Assembly: GCA_964565715.1 (NCBI GenBank) | Contig: CAZMGG010000061.1 | Location: 1 to 31,812 of the forward strand | DNA length: 31,812 bases | Reading direction: 5' to 3' | Source of the DNA: CAZMGG01 sp964565715 | GTDB lineage: Bacteria; Planctomycetota; UBA1135; UBA2386 | Shown: piece after piece, positions 9,141 through 18,986 of the stretch | Layout: each line of letters begins with the position of its first letter | Numbering within the stretch: position 1 is the first letter of the stretch | Position numbers and translations under genes: made by a program | Notes under the pieces: model-generated | Told to the model about the DNA's origin: nothing | Databases searched by the model: none | What the model saw: the letters and a program-made list of their open reading frames with translations, nothing else

Positions 9141-11654
9141 GTGGACATCCGCTTCCTCGCGCCCGGCTGGCTGCTGCTGCTCCTGCTGGTGCCGCTGCTG
9201 TGGTTCTGGCCCGCCCGCCTGCGCGACTGGCGGCACGGCGCGCTGCGTTCGCTGCTGCTGGTCGCCCTGGCCACCGGCCTCGCGCGGCCGCTGCTGTTCC
9301 GCGCCGATGGCGCCGAGTACCACGTGCTGGTGGTCGATCGTTCGGCCAGCGTGCCGGCCGCGGCACGGACGGCCGCCGACACCGCCCTGGACCGGATCCT
9401 GGCGGAACTGCCCGCCCGCGCGGTGCCCGCCCTGGTGGTTGTCGGCGAGGCGTCGCCGGTCCCCACCGGCCGGCTGCGCGCCGCGGTGGGCGTGCAGGGC
9501 GTCGATTCCGCCTCGTCGCTGGCGGCGGCGCTGCAGGCCGCCCATGGCCTGATCCCCGAGGGCGCCCGCGGCGCGGTGACCGTGCTCACCGATGGTGCGG
9601 CCACCGACCGCCGCTGGGGGCCGGTGACCCAGGCCTTCGCCGCCCGCGGCATCCCGGTGCACCCGGTGCTGCTGCGGCCCGAGCCCGGCACGGTGTTCCC
9701 CACCGCGCTGCACGCCGATGGCGAACTGCGCGTCGGCCAGACCGCACGTCTCGTCTGCGACGTGGTGGGCGAAGCCGCCGCGGTGGGCGCCCGCCTGCTC
9801 GGCCCCGACGGCGAACTGGACCGCGTGCAGGACGTGGCGGTGCAGGGCCGCGGTGCGCTGTTCTTCGAGTTCGAGCCCAAGGCCGGGGGCTTCCTGCCGC
9901 TGCGCGTCGAACTCGACGCCGGGCCGGCGGTGCGGGCCGGCACCGACGCCGTGGCCCGCACCTTCGCGGTGCAGGATCCCCTGCGGGTGCTCTACCTCGG
10001 CGAACGCGTGACCGGCAGCGCCGGCGCCCTGCGCGATCTGCTGGGCCCCGGTTTCGAGCTGGCGGACGGCGTGGCCCTGGCGGGCGACGACGTCGGCGCG
10101 GTGCTGGCCGCGCACGACGTGGTGTTCGTCGACGATCGTCCGTCGGCGGGGCTGCCGCAGCCGTTCCAGGACGGCCTGCTGGCGGCGGTGGCGGAGAATG
10201 GCATGGGGCTCCTGTTCGCCGGCGGCAAGGCGGCGTTCGGTCCCGGCGGCTACCACGGCACGCCGGTGGCGCAGGCGCTGCCCGTCGAGAGCGTGCAGAA
10301 GGAGGAGAAGCGCGATCCGTCGACGACGCTGGTGCTGATCATCGACACCTCGGGGTCGATGGGTGGCATGCGGGTGACGCTGGCCAAGGAGGTGGCGCGC
10401 CTGGCCATGCGGCGGCTGCTGCCGCACGACAAGGTCGGCATCGTCGAGTTCTACGGGGCCAAGCGCTGGGCGGCGCCGATCCAGCCCGCCTCGAACCAGA
10501 TCGAACTGCAGCGCGCGCTCAACCGGCTCGACTCCGGCGGCGGCACGGTGATCCTGCCGGCCATCGAGGAGGCGTTCTACGGGCTGCAGAACGTCGAGAC
10601 CCGCTACAAGCACGTGCTGATCCTCACCGACGGCGGCGTCGAGACCGGCGCGTTCGAGCCGCTGCTGCGCAAGATGGCCAGCAAGGGCATCAACGTCTCC
10701 ACGGTGCTGGTGGGGCCGGAGGCGCACAGCGAGTTCCTGGTGACGCTGGCCAACTGGGGCAAGGGCCGCTTCTACAACGTGCCCGACCGCTTCAACCTGC
10801 CGGAGATCATCCTGAAGCAGCCGGCCAGCGCGCAGCTGCCGGCCTACCGGCCGGGCCAGCACGCGGTGCGCGCCCACGGGGCAGGCGGCTGGTGGGGCGA
10901 GACCGATCCGCGGGCGGTGCCGCCGCTGGCCGGCTACGTCGAGACCAGCAGCCGGCCCGGCGCGCAGACCCTGCTGGAGACCGAGCAGGGCGCCCACCCG
11001 GTGCTGGCGTCGTGGCGCTACGGACTCGGCCGCGTGACCGCCATGGCCACCGAACCGACGGGGCCGGGCACCGCGCCGTGGCGGGACTGGAGCGGCTACG
11101 GGCCGTGGCTGGCCCGGGTGCTGACCCGCACCGCCCGCGACAACCGCTCGTCGTTCACCTTCGCCGTCGAGCGCCAGGACCATCTGCTGACCGTCACCGC
11201 GGTGCGCCTGGACCACGGCAGCGCGCTGCCGGCGGCGCGGCTGCTCGGCGAGGACGGTGGTTCGCCGCGCGAACTGGCGTTCCGCGAGAGGGCGCCCGGC
11301 CGCTTCGCCGCCAGCCTGGTGTGGCCGCCGGCCGCCGACGCGCGGCTGCTCTGCGGCGACGCCGGCCGGCCCGCCGACCAGCGCTGGCGGCTGTGTTCCA
11401 CCGCCCGGGCCGACGTGGCCCCGGAGCGGCAGGTGGATCCCGAGGCCGGCCTCGACCTGGGTCTGCTGGCCGCCGCCACCGGCGGCGCCTTCCTGGACGT
11501 GACCACCGCCGCCGCCGCCGAACTGCGGGCTGGCGGCGGCAATGCCGCGGTGACGCTGCTGGACCTGGCGCCCTGGTGCCTGCTCCTGGCGTTGCTGCTG
11601 TTCCTCGGTGACCTGCTGCACCGCCGTTGGCCCGCCCGTGAGGCGAGGGCCTGA
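9141..11654 (+). CDS. Double-VWA membrane protein with glutamine-amidotransferase-like fold
   Basis: The GTG at 9141, with AGGA at 9130-9133 upstream, gives 837 residues; the frame is open further upstream but overlaps the previous gene. An N-terminal membrane helix (7-25) and a second one (35-48) precede a first VWA-like domain with DRSAS (Asp66). A region around 350-380 (GMGLLFAGGKAAFGPGGY) resembles the class I glutamine-amidotransferase-like fold seen in such proteins. It is interrupted by a canonical VWA domain with DTSGSM (Asp402) and LTDGG. The fold resumes with HPVLASWRYGLGRV. A membrane helix lies near 805-825 at the C-terminus. It fits the BatB/C-type partner of the preceding genes. 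Two VWA units, both with complete DxSxS, contrast with the degenerate site in its neighbour. Confidence 0.85.
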   Translation: MDIRFLAPGWLLLLLLVPLLWFWPARLRDWRHGALRSLLLVALATGLARPLLFRADGAEYHVLVVDRSASVPAAARTAADTALDRILAELPARAVPALVVVGEASPVPTGRLRAAVGVQGVDSASSLAAALQAAHGLIPEGARGAVTVLTDGAATDRRWGPVTQAFAARGIPVHPVLLRPEPGTVFPTALHADGELRVGQTARLVCDVVGEAAAVGARLLGPDGELDRVQDVAVQGRGALFFEFEPKAGGFLPLRVELDAGPAVRAGTDAVARTFAVQDPLRVLYLGERVTGSAGALRDLLGPGFELADGVALAGDDVGAVLAAHDVVFVDDRPSAGLPQPFQDGLLAAVAENGMGLLFAGGKAAFGPGGYHGTPVAQALPVESVQKEEKRDPSTTLVLIIDTSGSMGGMRVTLAKEVARLAMRRLLPHDKVGIVEFYGAKRWAAPIQPASNQIELQRALNRLDSGGGTVILPAIEEAFYGLQNVETRYKHVLILTDGGVETGAFEPLLRKMASKGINVSTVLVGPEAHSEFLVTLANWGKGRFYNVPDRFNLPEIILKQPASAQLPAYRPGQHAVRAHGAGGWWGETDPRAVPPLAGYVETSSRPGAQTLLETEQGAHPVLASWRYGLGRVTAMATEPTGPGTAPWRDWSGYGPWLARVLTRTARDNRSSFTFAVERQDHLLTVTAVRLDHGSALPAARLLGEDGGSPRELAFRERAPGRFAASLVWPPAADARLLCGDAGRPADQRWRLCSTARADVAPERQVDPEAGLDLGLLAAATGGAFLDVTTAAAAELRAGGGNAAVTLLDLAPWCLLLALLLFLGDLLHRRWPAREARA

Positions 11655-11657
11655 CCC

Positions 11658-14600
11658 ATGCGCCATCCCACCCGTCGTCCATCCGTTGTCCTGGTCGCCC
11701 TGCTGGCTGTGCCGTTGGCCGCCCAGCAGGACCCGCCGCTGCCGGAGCCGGTGCAGGCCGCGCTCGGCGAGCAGCTGGCAGCCCCGCTGCAGCCGCAGTA
11801 CGACGCGCTGTTCGATCTGGCACAGCTCCACGCCGGCACGCCGGCGACGTTGCTGGCCGCCCTGCGGCACATCGCCGGCGACGACGCCGAGTCCGCCGAA
11901 CGCCGCCGCACCGCCCGCTGGATCGCCGGCTTCTGCGCGTGGCGCGGCGGCGCGCTCGACCAGGCGCTGGGCCACGTCCGCGCCGTGGCCGACGGCGGCC
12001 AGGAGCCGCTGGTGCTGCTGCGTCGCGCGCAGCTCTTCGACGCGCTGGGCCGGATCGACGACGCCGTCCAGGGCTACCAGGCGGCGCTGACCGGCGGTCT
12101 GGACGAACAGGCGGAGAGCGGCATCCGGCTGCGGCTGGCCCTGCTGCACCTCGACCAGCCCGACAGCGATGCCCACACCGCGCTGGCGGCGTTCGCCCGG
12201 GCGCCGGGCCGCGACCCGGAACTGCGCAATCGCGCCGCCAACGTGCTGGCGCTGACCGGCCGGCCGAAGGAGGCGCTGGAGCTCTACCAGGTGGACGGCG
12301 AGGGCACCGAGCGCTTCCGCGACGAGGTGCGGCTCGCCACCTGGGCGATCCGGGCCGGTGACGCCGCCCAGGCCCAGGAACTGGCCTGGCGGGCCCGTGC
12401 GGCGGCGCAGCTCGACCGCGACCGGCACTACGCGTTGTCGGTGCTGGTGGAGGCGCACCGGTTGGACCGTTCGCTGGACAGGCTGATCCAGCGCTTCGCC
12501 GCCACGCCCGAGCTGGATCAGGCCTCCCGCCAGGTCTGGGTCGAGCTGCTCCGCGAGACCGGCCAGGTCGACGCCGCGGTGGCGCTGCTCCGCTCGGGCC
12601 AGCAGGACTTCTCCGTCGAACTGCAGCGCCAGCTGGTCGAGATGTATCGCGAGTCCGGCCGCGAGGACCGCATGGTCGCCACCTACCGCGAGCTGATCCA
12701 GGCGGAGCCGGAACGCATGCTCTGGCGCGAGGGCCTGAGCCGTCACCTGCTGGAACGCGGCGCCACCGACGAGGCCCGCGCCGTCTGGGCGGATCTGCTG
12801 GCCGACCGCGGGGCGCCCGAGCGCATGCTGCCGGCGGCGCGCGCCCTGTCCGGCCTCAGCCTCGACGACCTCGCCATGCGTGCCGCCGAGGTGTGCATCG
12901 AGGCCGACTTCGATCGCTATCCGGCCCTGATGTTCCTGTTCGAGCTGGAGATGGCCCGTGGCCGCCTGTCCGAGGCCGGGGCGGTGCTCGACCGGCTGGA
13001 CGGCCTGGCGCCGCCGGACGATGGCGTGCGCGCGCAGCTCGCCGAGGGCTACGAGCAGCTCGGCCGCCAGGAGCGCGCGGTGGCGATCCTGGAGGGTCTG
13101 CGCACGGCCCGCGGCAGCGAGCGGCTGGCCGAGGACCTCGAGATGCGGCTGTGCTGGCTCTACTCCGAGGTCGACCGCGAGGACCAGGCGATGACGCGCT
13201 GGCGCGAGCTGTGGCACCGCGTCGAGTCGGTGCCACGCCGCCGCTACGTCGAGGATCGCCTGATGACCGTGGCCTCCCGGCTCGGCCGCATCGCCGAGCT
13301 GGTGGTCGAGCTGGAGGAGAAGCTGGCGGCGGGCACCGCCAGCCAGAACGACAGCGCGCTGCTGGTGCGGCTCTACAGCAAGGTCAACGACCCGGTGTCC
13401 GCCGCCGAGGTGATCGAGGAGTACTTCAAGCGTTCCGGCGGCCGCGACCTCGACGTGCTCAACGAGAAGGCGCGCATCTACCTCGCCTGCACCGACTACG
13501 CCAACTACGAGGGGTGCCTGCGCTCGCTGATGGCGGCCGATCCCGAGGGCGAGGGCGAGTACCTCCGGCAGCTGGTGATGAGCCAGCTCGAACGCGGCCG
13601 GCCGGACGAAGCCCGCGACGCGCTCGCGCGGCTGCGCGGCATCGAGGTGGGCGCCGACAGCGCCGAGTTCGAAGCGGGCGTGCTGGGCCTCGCCGGCCTC
13701 TACCCCGAGGCGATGGATGCCTACCGCAAGGGCATCGCCGCCCATCCGGACCGCATCGAGATCTATCTGCTGCTCGCCAACCTGATGAAGGACGGCGGCC
13801 AGACCGCCGAGGCGGTCGGCATGTTCCAGCACCTCGCCGAGACCGCCGACAAGGACGACCTGTTCACCATCGCCATCGACGGACTGTTGAACATGGAGGC
13901 GCGCGGCCCGGTGCTGCAGTGGGCGCGACGCATCACCCTGGAGCGGATGGCCCGCCGGCACGACCGCATGTACCTGTACCAGCTCCTGGCGGATCTGGCC
14001 GAGGAGACGCAGGATCACCAGGGCGTGCTGGATGCCCTGGAGGGCTCGCTGGCCATCGCCGGACCGCGGCGGCCGTCGATCCTGCGCGAGCTGATGGATC
14101 TGGCCAAGGGTGGTCGCGCCGTTCCCGGCCGCCCGTCCGTGGCCCCGGACCGCGAGCGTCACCTCGCCTACGGCCGCCGGCTGATCGCGCTGGACGAGGC
14201 GGTGCCGCCGCAGGTCTACCTCGACCTCGGCGAGGCGTTCCTGCAGGGCAAGGACGTGCGCAACGCGGTGAAGACCTTCGCCCTGGCCAAGGACGTGCCG
14301 GATCAGGAGGGCTTCCAGCGCCAGGTCGCCGAGCTGTTCGAGCGGGCGGGCTATCTGCCCGACGCCATGCGCACCTACGAGGCGGTGCTGATCAGCAGCC
14401 CCACCGACGTCGGCCTGCTGGCGAAGGTGGCGGGCCTGAAGGAGCAGGTCGGCCGCGACGACGTGGCCCGCGAGCTCTACCGGCGCGCCCTGCTGCTGCT
14501 GATGGCCCGCGAGGTGCTCGCCACCGACAAGATCGAGAAGGAGCCCGACGGCCGCCCGACCTTCTTCGCGCGCAATCTCGACGACTTCCAGCGCTACTAC

Positions 14601-17600
14601 CCGCGCATCCTGGACGGCCTGCTGGTGACGCTGGAGCCGGACGACGCCACCGCCTTGCTGGAGCGCCTGGACGCCGATCTGCAGGCCGGCCTCGACGAAC
14701 TGCGCGATCAGGGGCGATCCTCGACCATCGCCACGCATCCGCGGATCGAGCGCCTCGCCGCGTGCATCCGGCGCCTGTGCATCGCGTTCGGTCGCACCGA
14801 CGATCTCGAACGCCTCGACCTCGGGCTGCTGGCGGCGCTGCCCGGCGACCCGGGCCTGCTCGAGGCGCTCTGCCGCGAACGCATGCAGTGGGGCCGCGTG
14901 GTGGCGGCCCGCGCCCTGGTGGAGAAGGCGCCGCGGCCGGACGCCGAGAAGGCGCGCCTGCGCTTCCTGGTCGGCAGCGGCGAGCTGTCCGGCACGGGGC
15001 TCGTGCCGGTGGCGCAGGCCGCACGGCTGGTGGTGCCGCCGCTGCTGTCCGGCGACACCACGGCCGCCGCCACCCTGCTGCTGCGCACCGACTTCAACGG
15101 CCTCACCCAGGCCGACCTGCCGCACCTGCAGGTGCTCTTCTCCACCAGCCTCTACCTGGGCAACCAGGACCTCACGCTGTCCCTGGCCCGCACCTGGATG
15201 CGGCTGCTGCTGGCCGACCAGCGCGGCGCCTACCTGGTGGAGCAGCTCTACCGCCGTTGCGCGCGGCTGCTAGACGCCGAACGGCGCCAGAGCCTCGTGC
15301 ACTACCTGGTGTCGCTGATCGTCGGCGACCTCGACAAGGCCAAGGGACTCCTGCGCCTGCTGCCGGAGCTGCAGCGGACCTCCACCCAGCCGATCCTCGA
15401 CGCGCAGCAGGCGGCCGACCTGCTGGGCCGCACCTCGCTCGACTACCCGTACGGCATGGGCCCGGTGCTGGCCCTGCTGGCGGAAAACGACCGCGCCGCC
15501 GCGGTGCGCGACCTGTGGGCGAAGGTGCCGAAGACCGCGCGGGTGCGCTTCCTGCTCACGCTGACCAGCGAGTTCCCGGAGCCCATGGGCCCCGGCCTCA
15601 CCGATTTCGTGGTCGGCGCGCTCGGCGACAGCCTGCGCGACGACGACGAGAAGTTCCTCTACTACGAGCACTACCTCGACCAGCTGCAGCGCAGCACCAC
15701 CAACCTGGCGGCGGCGCGCGCCATCGCCGAGACGATGGTCCGGCTGCGGCCGAAGGAGACCACGCCGGTGCTGCTGCTCGCCGCCACCCTGCACGAGCAG
15801 GGCGAGGCGGCCGAGGCGGTGAAGGTGGCCGCCGACGCCGTGCGGGCCCGCATCGCCGATCCGGACGAGAACCTGTGGCGCCGCACGCAGCAGTCGATCG
15901 CACAACGCTTCCTGCCGGCGCACCAGACCGAGCTGCTGGCGGCGGTCGACGGCATCGCACCGCAGACGCCGATGATCGCCCGCCGTCGCATCGACCTGGT
16001 GGATCGCACCGACGATCCGGCCGCCCTGATCGCCGCCCTCGAGCACGCCGTGGCGCAGTTCCCCGCCGATAGCGCCCTGCGGCTGCGGCTCGGCCGTGAG
16101 TACGTCGCCGCCGGCCGTCGGCTGCAGAGCCTGCGCCTGCTGGAGGAACAGCTCGGCCGCGACCCGAAGGACGCCGCCGTCCGCAGCCAGCTCGCCGCGC
16201 TCTGGCAGACCCTGCGTCATCCGATCCGGGCCCGCGAGGTGCGCGCCGGCGGGCCGGCCGCGCCGGCGGCCGGCGACCCCGGCGCCCCGCTCCGCCCGGG
16301 CCGCACCGTGTCGGGCATCCGTGCCCTGCCGCTGCTGCCGGTCGGCACGGCCCGCGCCAGCGCCGCCGCAGCGGCCGCCGCCGCTGAGGACGACCCCGAC
16401 AAGCTGCCGGTGGCCAGCGTGCAGCAGATCAAGCTGGCCATGGACAAGGGCGACCAGGACGCCGCCCGCCTCCTGTTCCGCCGCTTCTGGCGGTGGGGCG
16501 GGGGTTCGCAGATGGACGAGCGCGTGGCGATGCTGGTGGCCAGCGGCCAGATCGTGCAGCCGTCCTCGGCCCGCGGCGGCGACCCGGCCTGGCCGGTGGA
16601 CCGCACCCAGCCCGATCCCGAGGCGCCTGCCCCGGCGCCCGCGGACCTCGAGGAACGCGAGGACGAACGCACCCGCGGCGGCCTCGCCGGCTTCCGCGAG
16701 GAGGACCCGCAGCCCGCCCAGGCGGGCCCTCGCACCTACGAGGTGCTGGCGCAAACGCCGTTCGGTGCGGCCGAGATGGCGCGACAGGTCCGGGCCCAGT
16801 CCGCCGCCGGCCTCGAGTACTCGCGCCACGCGGTGGACGGCCTGCGCGTTGCCCGCGCCGCCGCGGTGGGCGAGTCGGCGCTGTTCGTGGAGCTGCGGGA
16901 CGCGGTGCTGTCCGGTCGCGCCGGCAAGCTGGAGTACATCCAGCTCCTGGACCTGCTGCAGGAGCAGGCCGTTCCCGCCGGCACCGCGCCCGGCGAACTG
17001 CTGCGCGACCTCGCCGCCACCGTCGATCCCAACCAGGGCGCCGACATGATGCGGCTGGCCCGGGTGCATGCGCGCCTGGGCGAGACCGACCGCGCCCGTC
17101 GTCTCTACCACTGGTGCGCGACCCTCACCGGCAACGAACGCCTCGGCCTCGGCACCGCCGGCATCTCGCCGCAGCAGCTCGTCGCCGACGTCAAGCAGCA
17201 CCTCGCCGGCGCCGACCGCGAGACGGTGGTGGAGACGATCCTCGAGCTGGCGGCGCCGCCGGAGCAGCCCTACGCGTTGGAGTCGTACGAGCTGCTGGTG
17301 ATCGACACCTGGGAGGAGATCCTCGGTCCCGTGGCGGCGATGACGCGCTGCCGCAAGGTGTGCGAGGGGATCGCCGACCTCGAACGCGGCCTGCGCCGCC
17401 GCGCGGCCCTGCGCGCCGCCGTTCTCCACGCCCGCAACGGGGAGATCGAGGCCGCCGTGCGCTGCCTGGAGATCGGCATCTGCCGCCTGCCCACCGCCGG
17501 CCTGCGCCTCCAGTACGCCTACCTGGCCGCCCAGTACGACGTGCCGGGCATGCTCGCGCAACCGGACCTGCGCAAGCTGTTCCCCGCCGATGGCGCCGAC

Positions 17601-18140
17601 TTCACCGACCGGCCGGCCTGGCTGCGCGCCGTCGCCGCCGCCATGCCGCGCTGGATCGACGAGGGCCGGGTCCGCACCGACAACGCGTTGCAGGCGCTCA
17701 GCGTGCTGACCGTGCGCCTGCACGAGGCGGGCTGCACCGACGACGCCCGTGCCCTGGTGACCGATCTGGCCCGGCGGCCGGCCCGCGCCGACGACCGGCT
17801 CTGGATCGCCGACGCCGCCCGCACGGTGGGCGCGGCCGACCTGGCCCACGCGATCGAACGGGCCCTGCTCGACCAGGGCGAGCTCAACGTGGTGCGCATC
17901 CACGAGGTGGTGGCCCGCATCGCCGAAGCCGAGGGCCCGGCGTCGGCGCTGCAGGTCGGCGAGCAGGCCGCGGAGTACACCCTGCACCACGCCCTGCTGG
18001 CCCGGCTCGCGTCGCTGGCGGAGCAGGCCGGCAAGGCCGAACGGGCGGCCCACTGGCGCGCGGTGGCCGTGGAGGCGCGGAAGGCGCGCACCGAGGCCCG
18101 CCCGGCCGCGGCTCGTCCGAACGGCCCGCGCCCACGCTGA
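11658..18140 (+). CDS. Giant exported TPR-repeat protein (2160 residues)
   Basis: The ATG is three bases after the previous stop. A signal peptide (VVLVALLAVPLAAQQ) leads into tandem helical repeats across almost the whole length. Many have TPR-like spacing of small and aromatic residues, for example LPDAMRTYEAVLISSPTDVGLLAKVAG around residue 900. Two low-complexity linkers break the solenoid: an Ala run near 1568-1577 and a Pro/Glu-rich stretch near 1645-1690. There is no catalytic motif. As the last gene of the MoxR/VWA operon it probably serves as a periplasmic or surface scaffold for the assembled complex; TPR proteins are common partners in Bat operons, but this length is unusual. The frame stays open with consistent GC-rich codon use, so it is one gene. 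Confidence 0.88.
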   Translation: MRHPTRRPSVVLVALLAVPLAAQQDPPLPEPVQAALGEQLAAPLQPQYDALFDLAQLHAGTPATLLAALRHIAGDDAESAERRRTARWIAGFCAWRGGALDQALGHVRAVADGGQEPLVLLRRAQLFDALGRIDDAVQGYQAALTGGLDEQAESGIRLRLALLHLDQPDSDAHTALAAFARAPGRDPELRNRAANVLALTGRPKEALELYQVDGEGTERFRDEVRLATWAIRAGDAAQAQELAWRARAAAQLDRDRHYALSVLVEAHRLDRSLDRLIQRFAATPELDQASRQVWVELLRETGQVDAAVALLRSGQQDFSVELQRQLVEMYRESGREDRMVATYRELIQAEPERMLWREGLSRHLLERGATDEARAVWADLLADRGAPERMLPAARALSGLSLDDLAMRAAEVCIEADFDRYPALMFLFELEMARGRLSEAGAVLDRLDGLAPPDDGVRAQLAEGYEQLGRQERAVAILEGLRTARGSERLAEDLEMRLCWLYSEVDREDQAMTRWRELWHRVESVPRRRYVEDRLMTVASRLGRIAELVVELEEKLAAGTASQNDSALLVRLYSKVNDPVSAAEVIEEYFKRSGGRDLDVLNEKARIYLACTDYANYEGCLRSLMAADPEGEGEYLRQLVMSQLERGRPDEARDALARLRGIEVGADSAEFEAGVLGLAGLYPEAMDAYRKGIAAHPDRIEIYLLLANLMKDGGQTAEAVGMFQHLAETADKDDLFTIAIDGLLNMEARGPVLQWARRITLERMARRHDRMYLYQLLADLAEETQDHQGVLDALEGSLAIAGPRRPSILRELMDLAKGGRAVPGRPSVAPDRERHLAYGRRLIALDEAVPPQVYLDLGEAFLQGKDVRNAVKTFALAKDVPDQEGFQRQVAELFERAGYLPDAMRTYEAVLISSPTDVGLLAKVAGLKEQVGRDDVARELYRRALLLLMAREVLATDKIEKEPDGRPTFFARNLDDFQRYYPRILDGLLVTLEPDDATALLERLDADLQAGLDELRDQGRSSTIATHPRIERLAACIRRLCIAFGRTDDLERLDLGLLAALPGDPGLLEALCRERMQWGRVVAARALVEKAPRPDAEKARLRFLVGSGELSGTGLVPVAQAARLVVPPLLSGDTTAAATLLLRTDFNGLTQADLPHLQVLFSTSLYLGNQDLTLSLARTWMRLLLADQRGAYLVEQLYRRCARLLDAERRQSLVHYLVSLIVGDLDKAKGLLRLLPELQRTSTQPILDAQQAADLLGRTSLDYPYGMGPVLALLAENDRAAAVRDLWAKVPKTARVRFLLTLTSEFPEPMGPGLTDFVVGALGDSLRDDDEKFLYYEHYLDQLQRSTTNLAAARAIAETMVRLRPKETTPVLLLAATLHEQGEAAEAVKVAADAVRARIADPDENLWRRTQQSIAQRFLPAHQTELLAAVDGIAPQTPMIARRRIDLVDRTDDPAALIAALEHAVAQFPADSALRLRLGREYVAAGRRLQSLRLLEEQLGRDPKDAAVRSQLAALWQTLRHPIRAREVRAGGPAAPAAGDPGAPLRPGRTVSGIRALPLLPVGTARASAAAAAAAAEDDPDKLPVASVQQIKLAMDKGDQDAARLLFRRFWRWGGGSQMDERVAMLVASGQIVQPSSARGGDPAWPVDRTQPDPEAPAPAPADLEEREDERTRGGLAGFREEDPQPAQAGPRTYEVLAQTPFGAAEMARQVRAQSAAGLEYSRHAVDGLRVARAAAVGESALFVELRDAVLSGRAGKLEYIQLLDLLQEQAVPAGTAPGELLRDLAATVDPNQGADMMRLARVHARLGETDRARRLYHWCATLTGNERLGLGTAGISPQQLVADVKQHLAGADRETVVETILELAAPPEQPYALESYELLVIDTWEEILGPVAAMTRCRKVCEGIADLERGLRRRAALRAAVLHARNGEIEAAVRCLEIGICRLPTAGLRLQYAYLAAQYDVPGMLAQPDLRKLFPADGADFTDRPAWLRAVAAAMPRWIDEGRVRTDNALQALSVLTVRLHEAGCTDDARALVTDLARRPARADDRLWIADAARTVGAADLAHAIERALLDQGELNVVRIHEVVARIAEAEGPASALQVGEQAAEYTLHHALLARLASLAEQAGKAERAAHWRAVAVEARKARTEARPAAARPNGPRPR

Positions 18141-18199
18141 GTCGCCGGGAGGCGTCCTGCCGCGCAGAGATGCGTGGATCGGGAGTTGCATGCCGCCGG

Positions 18200-18222
18200 C
18201 GACGGCCGCCGACCGGCCGTCG
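18200..18222 (+). terminator. Perfect hairpin after the TPR gene, possible operon end
   Basis: CGACGGCCG (18200-18208) and CGGCCGTCG (18214-18222) pair perfectly around a five-base loop, 60 bases after the stop of the long operon. No T-run follows, so the terminator call is tentative. The remaining gap up to 18297 shows no clear promoter. Confidence 0.4.
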
Positions 18223-18297
18223 ACCATTCCCAGATCGGCAGCAGCACTGCCGACTTCCACATTGCGGCAGGAACCCGCCCTGCCCACCGAGGCTCGC

Positions 18298-18981
18298 ATG
18301 TCCCGTTCGCCCAGCGCTCCCGTTCTTCCCTCGATCCGACGCATGCAGGCAGGCGACCACTACTGCGGCATCTACCGCAACGACGAGGACCATCGGGCCA
18401 TCGTCGTCGACTTCGTGCGCGACGGCATCGAGCGCCAGGAGAAGATGATCTACATCGTCAACATCCAGACCGCGGCGCAACTGCGGGCGACCCTGGGAGC
18501 GGCCGGGATCGATGTGCAGGATCTGCTCGACCGGGAACAGCTGATGATCCTCACCGCCAAAGAGGCCTATCTCCGGGACGGGCGTTTCGAGCCGGACCGC
18601 ATGATCGGCCTGCTGGACGAGGCCACAGCCAAGGCTCTGGAGGATGGCTATCCCGCCCTGCGGGTCACCGGGGAGATGACCTGGGCCCTGTCCGGCGAGC
18701 CGGGCAGCGAGCGCCTCGTCGAGTACGAGTCCCTGCTCAACAACTTCTTCCCGCACAGGCGGTGTTATGCGATCTGTCAGTACGATCGACGCCGATTCGA
18801 CGAGGAGATGCTCCTCGACATCCTGTACACGCACCCGCAGGTGCTGTTCGGCAAGGACGGTCTCGACAACTCGCGGATGTACTATGTGGCACCCGAGGAC
18901 TACCTCGGTCCCGACCGGCCGCGGGCCGTCCTCGACACTTGGATCAGGAACCTGGCGGCCCGGAACGGGCTCCTGACCTGA
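18298..18981 (+). CDS. MEDS-domain sensory protein
   Basis: The ATG at 18298 is preceded by GAGG (18289-18292); an in-frame ATG 36 codons upstream would add a segment unlike the family. The product has 227 residues. The segment GDHYCGIYRNDEDHRAIVVD followed by FVRDGIERQEKMIYIVN is the hallmark of the MEDS domain (methanogen/methylotroph DcmR sensory domain), with the characteristic HYC at 21-23. The domain fills nearly the whole protein and ends with DNSRMYYVAPEDYLG. MEDS proteins are cytoplasmic, RecA-like-fold sensors related to KaiC, generally linked to histidine kinases responding to small carbon compounds or redox state. The next gene, a hybrid histidine kinase, starts five bases later, so the two likely form one signalling unit. 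The ligand is unknown. Confidence 0.88.
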   Translation: MSRSPSAPVLPSIRRMQAGDHYCGIYRNDEDHRAIVVDFVRDGIERQEKMIYIVNIQTAAQLRATLGAAGIDVQDLLDREQLMILTAKEAYLRDGRFEPDRMIGLLDEATAKALEDGYPALRVTGEMTWALSGEPGSERLVEYESLLNNFFPHRRCYAICQYDRRRFDEEMLLDILYTHPQVLFGKDGLDNSRMYYVAPEDYLGPDRPRAVLDTWIRNLAARNGLLT

Positions 18982-18986
18982 GGTCC

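Noticed and set aside
9039..15125. A 2028-codon open frame on the minus strand opposite the VWA and TPR genes
   Set aside because: It has the His/Gln/Arg/Gly-rich composition typical of antisense frames in GC-rich DNA and covers well-supported plus-strand genes.
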